From Alkalimarinus sediminis (GTDB lineage Bacteria > Pseudomonadota > Gammaproteobacteria > Pseudomonadales > Oleiphilaceae), in assembly GCF_026427595.1 (NCBI RefSeq), contig NZ_CP101527.1:1931001-1995000 (forward strand): a stretch of 64,000 bases of DNA, given 5' to 3'. The stretch's first letter is position 1. Each line of letters starts with the position of its first letter. The position numbers and the translations under genes were made by a program. Positions 57,071 through 64,000 of this stretch are shown here, one piece after another. The notes below the pieces were generated by a model. The model ran no database searches, was not told where the DNA came from, and was given only the letters and a program-made list of their open reading frames with translations.

Positions 57071-58321
57071 ATGAAAAAATTCCTAGTTGTTGAAGATAGC
57101 CCAATCGTCATAAAGATCATCAAGCATATCGCCAAGCTTGATCCGTCATTACATTTCGATACCGCAACATCATACAAAGAGGCCAAAACACTTCTAGAAG
57201 ATAACGGTATTGATAAATATTTAGCCGCAGTCGTTGATCTTAATCTGCCAGACGCACCCGACGGCGAAGTAGTCGACTACACCTTATCACTAAAGATCCC
57301 CACCATCGTACTAACCGGAAGTTATGACGAACACAAACGAGACGAAATGCTAGAAAAACCGATCGTTGACTATGTCGTCAAAGAGAGCCGTTTTTCTTAC
57401 GAGTATGTACTCAAGCTTATTCACCGCTTACATAAGAATCAGCATATAAAGGTGCTAGTCGCTGACGATTCAAAAACCTCAAGAAAGTTCATCACCACCA
57501 TGCTACAGCCACACCTATATCAAGTCATTGAAGCTGAGGACGGCCAACAAGCTCTCGAAATCATCCAGAAAGACAGCAATATTAAGTTATTAATAACCGA
57601 CTATAATATGCCGGTCATGAACGGTTTTGATCTAGTTAAAAATATACGCCGTGAAGTCGATAAAAACTCATTGGTTATCATTGGTCTATCAACCCAGGGT
57701 AGCGGCGGACTCTCGGCAAAGTTTATTAAAAATGGGGCGAATGACTTTTTATCGAAACCGTTTAGCCACGAGGAGTTTCACTGCCGTATTCTTCACAATA
57801 TCGAAACAATGGAGCATGTCGAAACCATTCAACATGCCGCCTATCACGATTACTTAACGGACCTGTTTAATAGACGCTATTTTTATGAGAAAGGCGAAGA
57901 AGCACTATCCAACTCTCACAAAAAAGGCACTCCCACCTGCTTAGCACTAATAGATATTGATCATTTTAAGAAAATTAACGACGTTTATGGTCATGACGCA
58001 GGAGATCATACGCTCAAGGAGATATCCGTACTGTTAAAGCAAGCCTTTGGTCGCTTTATATTTGCGCGAATGGGGGGCGAAGAGTTTTGCGCGCTAATGC
58101 CAGGCCTGGACATCAACAAAGCCACTACACTACTCGAAAATTTTAGAGAGCTAGTCGAGGATCATATCATCATGCTGGATAACACTAGCGTCACCGTCAC
58201 AATCTCTGCAGGAATCGCGTCAGATGAGAACAATTCACTTGATGAGCTAATGAATGAAGCTGATAGACAGCTGTACAATGCAAAAGAGGGAGGCAGAAAT
58301 CAAATCTGTGCAGCGAGCTGA
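57071..58321 (+). CDS. Response regulator with two REC domains and GGDEF (diguanylate cyclase)
   Basis: 416 residues from ATG 57071 (a longer frame opens at 56972 without family sequence). REC1 about 1-122 with phospho-acceptor Asp56 ('VVDLNLP'); REC2 about 126-245 with Asp177 ('ITDYNMPVMNG') and Lys229 ('LSKPF'); GGDEF domain about 255-416 with 'GGEEF' at 335-339, so likely active. The RxxD inhibitory site five residues upstream is absent (RFIF). It should make cyclic-di-GMP on phosphorylation; no kinase is adjacent. PilZ at 37088 may be one reader. Confidence 0.93.
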   Translation: MKKFLVVEDSPIVIKIIKHIAKLDPSLHFDTATSYKEAKTLLEDNGIDKYLAAVVDLNLPDAPDGEVVDYTLSLKIPTIVLTGSYDEHKRDEMLEKPIVDYVVKESRFSYEYVLKLIHRLHKNQHIKVLVADDSKTSRKFITTMLQPHLYQVIEAEDGQQALEIIQKDSNIKLLITDYNMPVMNGFDLVKNIRREVDKNSLVIIGLSTQGSGGLSAKFIKNGANDFLSKPFSHEEFHCRILHNIETMEHVETIQHAAYHDYLTDLFNRRYFYEKGEEALSNSHKKGTPTCLALIDIDHFKKINDVYGHDAGDHTLKEISVLLKQAFGRFIFARMGGEEFCALMPGLDINKATTLLENFRELVEDHIIMLDNTSVTVTISAGIASDENNSLDELMNEADRQLYNAKEGGRNQICAAS

Positions 58322-58350
58322 ACGATCAAAAAAATACGTTCAAAAACATA

Positions 58351-58389
58351 GTTGGCACCCACTAAAGAATCTAGCTACTGAGTGCCAAC
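58351..58389. terminator. Inverted repeat between GGDEF gene and purU
   Basis: GTTGGCAC (58351-58358) and GTGCCAAC (58382-58389) with one further mismatched extension. Long loop, no U-tract; terminator-like only. Confidence 0.35.
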
Positions 58390-58431
58390 AGACCATATAC
58401 AGTATGAGTAACGAGACTCTTACCGTGCAAA

Positions 58432-59286
58432 CTAGTTAAATACCACGGTTTTATTCTCGTAGATAATAACCCGGTCTTCCAAGTGGCACCTAAGACCTCT
58501 AGAGAGCACCGTCCTCTCGACATCTTTACCCAACCTAACCATATCTTCGGTTGAATCGCGATGACTAACCCGTATCACATCCTGATCAATAATAGGCCCC
58601 TCATCGAGATCCTGAGTCACATAATGACATGTCGCCCCGATTAGCTTAACACCTCGATCATAAGCTTTGTGATAAGGTTTAGCACCCGCAAAAGAGGGTA
58701 AGAAGCTGTGGTGTATATTAATCACCTTACCCGCGTACACCTCACATAGATCAGGTGGTAATATTTGCATATATCGAGCAAGAACAATTACGTCGGTTTG
58801 ATACTTTTCTACCAACTCTGAAACCTGCGCAAATGCGGCAGGTTTATTGTCTTTATCAACAGGCACATAATGATAAGGTATATCGTGCCACTCAACCATT
58901 CGACGCAGGTCATTGTGATTAGAAATAACCGCCACAATCTCCGCATCCAGCTCATTACTGTGCCATCGATGCAGAATATCTGCTAAGCAATGAGACTCTT
59001 TTGATGCCATCAAAACAACACGCTTCTTCACGTCAGAGTCAGTCACACTCCAGCACATAGCGTACTCTTTTGCGATAGGCTCAAACGCTATGCGGAAAGA
59101 CTCAAGATCAAACGACAGAGAACTTGCTTTAATCTCATTACGCATGAAAAACCAACCGGTTTTTTGATCAGCATGATGACTCGCCTCGGTGATCCAGCCA
59201 TTATATGTGGCTAAAAAATTACTGACTTTTGCAACAATACCCGTGCGATCTGGGCACGAGATAATTAAACGGTAGGTTCTTTCCAT
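58432..59286 (-). CDS. purU: Formyltetrahydrofolate deformylase
   Basis: 284 residues. N-terminal ACT domain ('LIISCPDRTGIVAKVSNFLA') and formyltransferase-type catalytic domain with 'INIHHSFLPSFAGAKPYHK' and the Asp of 'VTQDLDEGPIIDQD'. It frees formate from 10-formyl-THF, balancing one-carbon pools. It is monocistronic. Confidence 0.96.
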   Translation of the reverse strand: MERTYRLIISCPDRTGIVAKVSNFLATYNGWITEASHHADQKTGWFFMRNEIKASSLSFDLESFRIAFEPIAKEYAMCWSVTDSDVKKRVVLMASKESHCLADILHRWHSNELDAEIVAVISNHNDLRRMVEWHDIPYHYVPVDKDNKPAAFAQVSELVEKYQTDVIVLARYMQILPPDLCEVYAGKVINIHHSFLPSFAGAKPYHKAYDRGVKLIGATCHYVTQDLDEGPIIDQDVIRVSHRDSTEDMVRLGKDVERTVLSRGLRCHLEDRVIIYENKTVVFN

Positions 59287-59337
59287 TAGTTTTACTTACA
59301 CGCTGGGTGACTTAATGATATTAAAGCATGCATCGAC

Positions 59338-59409
59338 TTATAGGGTGCGTTTGCGCACCACGACTCGACAGCATTCAACTTACTTTCGGTGCGCAAGCAC
59401 ACCCTATAA
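59338..59409. repeat. 72-bp palindromic element (MITE-like)
   Basis: Arms of 22 bases, 59338-59359 and 59388-59409, match at 20 of 22 positions as inverted repeats (TTATAGGGTG...GCGCACC). Each arm also folds on itself (GGTGCG/CGCACC). The spacer is 28 bases. It ends 3 bases before the phhB stop. Confidence 0.85.
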
Positions 59410-59412
59410 CGT

Positions 59413-59763
59413 TTACTCTTCTTCCAGTAGGTCTGTTTTGGCAGCCATAATAAAGTCATTGCGGTGCAAGCCTTTCAGCTTATGACTCCACCAAGTCACC
59501 GTAACCTTCCCCCATTCAGTCAACAAAGCAGGATGATGCCCCATACTTTCAGCCAACCCACCAATACGATGGGTAAACGCCAAGGCATGAAGAAAGTCCT
59601 TAAACTTAAATACTTTTTCTAACTGCATCACCCCATCACGCACTTCAATATTCCAATCTGGAATCTGCTTAATAAGAGACTTTAACTCCTCATCAGAGAC
59701 TTGAGGCGCATCAGCGCTACATGCTTCGCACCGCTCCTCTGTGAGCTTTGCTTCATTATTCAT
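59413..59763 (-). CDS. phhB: Pterin-4a-carbinolamine dehydratase
   Basis: 116 residues. The N-terminus '[16 protein letters not shown]' and the active-site pair '[19 protein letters not shown]' plus a late His in '[12 protein letters not shown]' match Pseudomonas PhhB. It recycles tetrahydrobiopterin cofactor for phenylalanine hydroxylase, but no phhA is next to it in this window. Ribosome site AGGTGG. Confidence 0.95.
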   Translation of the reverse strand: MNNEAKLTEERCEACSADAPQVSDEELKSLIKQIPDWNIEVRDGVMQLEKVFKFKDFLHALAFTHRIGGLAESMGHHPALLTEWGKVTVTWWSHKLKGLHRNDFIMAAKTDLLEEE

Positions 59764-59788
59764 ATATAAACCACCTAATCCCCCAATC

Positions 59789-59822
59789 TCGTAGCCGTGA
59801 TACAGCGAAGCGGAATCGAGGA
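59789..59822. repeat. Possible intergenic REP-like fragment
   Basis: Between phhB and the fumarase a 34-base stretch (CTCGTAGCCGTGATACAGCG, then AAGCGGAATCGAGG) resembles the GATTCCGCTTCGCTGxATxxxGGCTAC intergenic repeats of many gammaproteobacteria. It is a single copy here, so a low-confidence call. Confidence 0.35.
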
Positions 59823-59897
59823 ATACCTTAATAACACAAAAACCCTGATTTCAGTCGCTCCGACTTCCACCAAGGCTTTGACGCGAAAGAGCACAAA

Positions 59898-61412
59898 TTA
59901 ACTAACAGACTTGGCCGCTATAATTTTGTCATGCCAAATCTGAGGGGCAGTCTGGTGCACAGAGCTCCCTTTAGTATCAACTGCAACCGAAACAGGCATA
60001 TCCACCACATCAAATTCGTAGATTGCTTCCATTCCCAGCTCAGGGAACGCAACGACCTCTGCCGATTTAATAGCCTTAGACACCAAGTAAGCCGCACCAC
60101 CAACAGCCATCAAGTAAACCGCACCAAACTCTTTTATCGCGTCAATCGCTACCTGGCCACGCTCTGCCTTTCCGATCATCCCCATTAAGCCTGTCTGCTC
60201 TAGCATCTGATGGGTAAATTTATCCATTCGAGTCGCTGTAGTCGGCCCTGCAGGCCCCACAGCCTCACCCTTAACAGGGTCAACTGGCCCTACGTAGTAG
60301 ATAAAGCGATCTTTCAGATCTACCGGTAGCGTTTCACCATTATTGAGCATCTCAACCATTTTCTTGTGCGCAGCATCGCGCCCTGTCAACATTTTACCGG
60401 TTAGCAAAATTGTGTCGCCCGGCTGCCACTCAGCAATTTCTTCTCGAGTAACTGTATTAAGATTTACTTTGCGAGTATTTGCGCCTTCAGTCATAGTAAT
60501 TTCAGGCCAATCTTCCAAACTCGGCGGTGTCTGAAGTGACGGGCCTGAGCCATCTAGCACAAAGTGAGCATGACGTGTTGCTGCACAGTTCGGAATCATC
60601 GCAACCGGCAGTGAAGCCGCGTGAGTTGGGTAGTCTTTGATCTTTATATCGAGCACAGTTGTCAAACCACCCAAACCCTGAGCACCAATACCTAGCTCAT
60701 TAACCTTATCCATAATCTCAAGACGCAGCTCTTCTACTCTATTTTGAGGACCACGCTCACGTAACTCATGAATATCAATCGGGTCCATTAATGACTCCTT
60801 AGCCATCAATGCGGCCTTTTCGGCTGTACCACCAATACCAATACCTAGCATTCCTGGTGGGCACCAGCCCGCCCCCATAGTCGGCACAGTCTTAACAACC
60901 CAGTCAACAATGCTATCACTTGGGTTTAACATAACCATCTTTGACTTATTCTCAGAGCCGCCACCTTTAGCCGCAACCTGTACATCAACGGTATTACCAG
61001 GCACCACTTCATAGTGAATAACAGCCGGAGTATTGTCTTGCGTGTTTTTACGCGCCCCTGCAGGGTCTGCAAGAATAGAAGCTCTTAATACATTATCGGG
61101 GTGCGTGTAGGCTCTGCGCACACCTTCATTAATCATATCATCAACACTCATGTCAGCATCCCACTGAACATCCATGCCGATTTTTACAAATACAGTTACG
61201 ATGCCAGTATCCTGACATATTGGACGATGACCTTCTGCAGACATGCGAGAGTTAATCAGTATCTGCGCCATCGCATCTTTAGCGGCGGGAGACTCTTCTT
61301 TTAAGTAAGCCTCGTGCACACCCTTAACAAAATCAACCGGGTGGTAGTAAGAAATAAACTGAAGCGCATCTGCAACGCTTTCTATAAGGTCGTCTTGGCG
61401 AATAATGGTCAT
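59898..61412 (-). CDS. fumA: Fumarate hydratase, class I (iron-sulfur)
   Basis: 504 residues, single-chain class I fumarase (alpha plus beta halves joined). Cys ligands for the [4Fe-4S] cluster are seen in 'HRPICQDTGIV', 'PNCAATRHAHF' and 'GAGWCPPGMLG'. The C-terminal half has 'GPTTATRMDKF' and 'VGGAAYLVSKAI'. Citric-acid cycle enzyme. AGAGAG ribosome site. L-tartrate dehydratase is a relative; the length fits the fumarase form. Confidence 0.94.
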   Translation of the reverse strand: MTIIRQDDLIESVADALQFISYYHPVDFVKGVHEAYLKEESPAAKDAMAQILINSRMSAEGHRPICQDTGIVTVFVKIGMDVQWDADMSVDDMINEGVRRAYTHPDNVLRASILADPAGARKNTQDNTPAVIHYEVVPGNTVDVQVAAKGGGSENKSKMVMLNPSDSIVDWVVKTVPTMGAGWCPPGMLGIGIGGTAEKAALMAKESLMDPIDIHELRERGPQNRVEELRLEIMDKVNELGIGAQGLGGLTTVLDIKIKDYPTHAASLPVAMIPNCAATRHAHFVLDGSGPSLQTPPSLEDWPEITMTEGANTRKVNLNTVTREEIAEWQPGDTILLTGKMLTGRDAAHKKMVEMLNNGETLPVDLKDRFIYYVGPVDPVKGEAVGPAGPTTATRMDKFTHQMLEQTGLMGMIGKAERGQVAIDAIKEFGAVYLMAVGGAAYLVSKAIKSAEVVAFPELGMEAIYEFDVVDMPVSVAVDTKGSSVHQTAPQIWHDKIIAAKSVS

Positions 61413-61832
61413 CTATACTCTCTCTAGTCTCTTCAATTATTAACAGTCTTACCGGCATAGCGATAAAACTGCGAAACCCTATGTCTTCTTTTATACTTAG
61501 CAATTGTACAGCAATTTTGTAAGCGTATCACACTCATCCAGTTAACAGCTTGTAACGGCTACTATTTAACCTAGTTTTAGTAAAAAACGAATTAACACCT
61601 TGAAAGGTTGATAAAAACTCGACAGATAAACGAATGCAGTCTAAATTTACATGAAGCGATAATTAGCCTAGCTATGCTTTGCCTATATAACGACAAATCA
61701 TACTTTAGTGCGATAAAACTATTTACACAGCTTGGATATAGTTCAAGCTACAAGAATTTAGGTTTAGACACAGCATTTATATGTCTACAACCGCTCCCAG
61801 AAAATATAAAAATAGGAAAGAAGGTCCTACCT
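61413..61832. other. Divergent intergenic region fumarase / lipase
   Basis: About 420 bases without a gene I can support. AT-rich. It should carry promoters in both directions; no operator or terminator pattern was recognised. Confidence 0.6.
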
Positions 61833-64000
61833 ATGTATAAAAAAACCCTACTGAGTTTGGCGGTGGCGTCTACCTTGACCCTAACTGGTTGTTTAGATGA
61901 CGGTGACAACTTTAGAAATGCTGCGCCGGAGTATAATATTACTAATCCGTTGACTGACGGTATTACCTATGCGGTTTTCAACCCGGTTACAAAAGAGTTT
62001 CCTATTCCGAACGACCTAACGTTTGAGCAGGGAGACGACGCAGATGGTACAATGGTCGCTAATGATCGGCTTTCTGGCTTAGATTACTTGGATGGTAATT
62101 CAACCTCAGCACCTTTTGATATAAAGTTTTCAGCACCTCTTGATCCAGAATCAGTTGATAGCAGAGCTTTTGTTCCAAGCCCTGAGCCTACTCAAGGAGG
62201 AATCCTAGTACCAAACCCGGCACAAAACGTATTCTTACTTGATTTAACCTACGCAGGGGGAGATGAACTTAAAAGTATCCCTGGTGAAATACCAACGTTT
62301 CAAGCAGGCATTCTATATCAGGGTTATGTAGCTGCGTTTACTGCTTGGGCTAATGCTGGTGCACCGACCTCAGGGGCAGTTTTCGATGCAAAAGAGAGCG
62401 CTGAAGAAGCACTTCTTAAAAATGTCGATTTCCGTGCAGAAGTAGTTCAACAAGATGGTACAGAAAGCTACCTCCGAATTTCTCCGCAAACTCCTCTCAA
62501 CCCTGAATCTAAATATTTAGTTGTAGTAACAAACGAAGTTCAAGACAGTCAAGCCAACCCTGTAGGACAATCAAGTACCTACGCAAACCTTTCAGATCCA
62601 AATTCACCTCTGGGATCAAGCAGCCTAGAGCCTGTGAGAACTGCAATTCTTGGATGGGAGCGATTAGCAGCAGGTTGGTTCGGTGCAGCAACAAATATAA
62701 GTCGAAATGCTTTAGGGGTCGACTCTTTGTCTGCTGACAATATTTCATTATCATTGACTTTTACAACCGGCGGAACTGATACTGTTCTCAAATCTATGGC
62801 TGCTCCAGAGATTTTCTTTATTAAGAAGGCAACCATAGAAGCAAGACAAGAAGGTATAACAGAGTTAGTTTCTGATAAGCTAACCCTTACAGCATCAGAG
62901 TTTCCAAACATTCCACCAGAAAATACTACATTAAACACTTACTTCCTAGGCGCCATCACTACCCCTGGTGCAGCGACTTATATAGAAGAGTTGGATCCCA
63001 CAGACCCTAATGGGAATTACGACCCGGCCTTAAAATATTTTTCCGATTTAACTGACGCGACTATGCTATTTAAAGCGCAAGCAGGGGCAGCAGAGGCTAG
63101 CATTTCAATCGCCAGAGGTGACAGCGCGCCTTTTAATGGAGATGGAACAGACTTAATCGTAGCAGCATCAACTACCACTGCCGGGCTAATTTCTGGAGGA
63201 GCATTACAGAAGCCAACTTCAGGTATTACCGATAAGAATGGAGACACATTTGTAACAATTCAAGATACATTTTTACCTCTACTTGCGGCTGCTCAGGGTA
63301 CCCCTCCAACAGGTGCCGTTTCGGAGTATGCCCTTCCTAGCCAATCAGCACTTGGACTCCCTGCGGAGGGTTTTGTACTTCAAGGGCAAATTGAAGTACC
63401 TTACTTTCTACCTGATGCAGCAAGCGAAGCAAACAAAAATGGCCTACTGACTGGTACATGGACGGCACAACCAGGATTAGGCGCCCCAAGTGATAAGATC
63501 ACTTATCGTTTTCCGTTTGCGGAAAAAGTAGCAATGGAAAACATACCTTTTCTACTAAGTAAACCGATCGACTCTACAAGACCTGCTAGCGGGAACGGAT
63601 GGCCTGTAGTCATTTACCAGCACGGAATTTTCGGGTCCAGAGGGCATAGTTTACCTATAGGTAATACTTTAGGCGCTGGATGCTTAACCGCAAACCCAAC
63701 AAATGCTGAAGTTCAAAACCCAGCAGGTCAAGATGCTCCTCGCTGCTTCGTAACAATCGCAATTGACCAACCATTACACGGCTTAGCACCAACAGTTGCT
63801 ACTGGCGACTTAGACTCTTTAGCTGCAGCTGGGCTCAGCGTTGACGTTACTTCTGCTGCCGACGGGTTTGCCGCCCGTGACTGGAGCGCAACTCCGTATG
63901 CTGGTCTTCATGAAAGACACTTTGGGTGGTCAAAAACGAGCAGCCTAGACTCAACTCCAACTGAAATGGCATATTCTGCAGATGCAGCTAGTGCGCATGG
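61833..64000 (+). CDS. VolA/Pla-1-type extracellular lipase lipoprotein (partial, runs off window)
   Basis: At least 722 residues; the reading frame is open to the window end with no stop. Lipobox LTGC (17-20), lipid on Cys20, +2 residue Leu, so outer-membrane routing. 'VFNPVTKEFPIPNDLTF' and 'FDIKFSAPLDPESVDS' match the N-terminal domain of the bacterial virulence-factor lipase family (Pla-1/cef; VolA lysophospholipase of Vibrio). 'VVIYQHGIFGSRGHS' is the oxyanion part; the GxSxG nucleophile would lie beyond 64000. AAGGT ribosome site seven bases before ATG. Confidence 0.88.
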   Translation, partial: MYKKTLLSLAVASTLTLTGCLDDGDNFRNAAPEYNITNPLTDGITYAVFNPVTKEFPIPNDLTFEQGDDADGTMVANDRLSGLDYLDGNSTSAPFDIKFSAPLDPESVDSRAFVPSPEPTQGGILVPNPAQNVFLLDLTYAGGDELKSIPGEIPTFQAGILYQGYVAAFTAWANAGAPTSGAVFDAKESAEEALLKNVDFRAEVVQQDGTESYLRISPQTPLNPESKYLVVVTNEVQDSQANPVGQSSTYANLSDPNSPLGSSSLEPVRTAILGWERLAAGWFGAATNISRNALGVDSLSADNISLSLTFTTGGTDTVLKSMAAPEIFFIKKATIEARQEGITELVSDKLTLTASEFPNIPPENTTLNTYFLGAITTPGAATYIEELDPTDPNGNYDPALKYFSDLTDATMLFKAQAGAAEASISIARGDSAPFNGDGTDLIVAASTTTAGLISGGALQKPTSGITDKNGDTFVTIQDTFLPLLAAAQGTPPTGAVSEYALPSQSALGLPAEGFVLQGQIEVPYFLPDAASEANKNGLLTGTWTAQPGLGAPSDKITYRFPFAEKVAMENIPFLLSKPIDSTRPASGNGWPVVIYQHGIFGSRGHSLPIGNTLGAGCLTANPTNAEVQNPAGQDAPRCFVTIAIDQPLHGLAPTVATGDLDSLAAAGLSVDVTSAADGFAARDWSATPYAGLHERHFGWSKTSSLDSTPTEMAYSADAASAH

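Overview
The window looks like the chromosome of a marine, Pseudomonas- or Oceanospirillales-like gammaproteobacterium. The base composition is moderate, perhaps low-to-mid 40s % GC by eye (not computed). The gene order gyrA-serC-pheA-hisC-tyrA/aroA-cmk-rpsA-ihfB-lapA-lapB-pyrF, including the TyrA-AroA fusion, is the Pseudomonas-type arrangement. A VolA/Pla-1-type lipase lipoprotein, an rmf gene and a phhB of Pseudomonas type agree. I cannot name the genus.

Layout. (1) 5-15007 (+): five very tightly packed, translationally coupled genes for envelope proteins. They end in a 1411-residue protein whose C-terminal half is a PgsB/CapB-type poly-gamma-glutamate ligase, the Mur-ligase-like polymerase. 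Upstream of it lie two large inner-membrane-anchored periplasmic proteins, a secreted zinc-hydrolase-like protein and a 1618-residue protein ending in an outer-membrane beta-barrel. I read this as a Gram-negative synthesis-and-export machine for a polyglutamate-like polymer, built like the cellulose, alginate or PNAG synthase-dependent systems. It is the most interesting part of the window. (2) 15009-18267 (-): a convergent three-gene set of alpha/beta hydrolase, family 2 glycosyltransferase and secreted DUF3108-like protein. (3) 18427-26061 (-): an RND efflux pump and its lipoprotein adaptor, downstream of the ybbA-ybbP ABC pair, with tesA divergent as in E. coli. (4) 26869-34796: a YheT-like hydrolase, a tandem universal stress protein, tRNA-Asn and tRNA-Pro, apeB, a DEDD-exonuclease-like protein that may be inactive, a small outer-membrane barrel and rlmKL. 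(5) 35170-42571: rmf, pyrD, a PilZ protein, a cation diffusion facilitator behind a 13-bp tandem repeat array, uvrB, an aspartate aminotransferase and a second tRNA-Asn with a strong terminator. (6) 42735-56584 (-): the housekeeping block pyrF to gyrA, covering aromatic amino acid, serine and histidine synthesis, S1, IHF, LPS assembly and gyrase. (7) 57071-64000: a double-REC diguanylate cyclase, purU, phhB, a class I fumarase and the start of a lipase lipoprotein that runs off the window.

In the polymer operon, gene 5 would polymerise glutamate (or a related amino acid) at the inner membrane. Genes 1 and 2 would handle the chain in the periplasm, and gene 4 would pass it through the outer membrane. 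Gene 3 would trim or clear stray polymer, as BcsZ, AlgL or PgaB do for polysaccharides. Gene 1 appears to contain two copies of the gene 3 fold that lost the catalytic residues, which suggests polymer binding instead of cleavage. These roles are inference from domain types and gene order. No PgsC/CapC or PgsA/CapA partner is seen inside the window; one could lie just upstream of position 1.

No IS element, prophage or CRISPR array was found. Small repeats include two 13-bp-period arrays, a 72-bp palindromic MITE-like element and a 28-bp palindrome of a widespread intergenic type.
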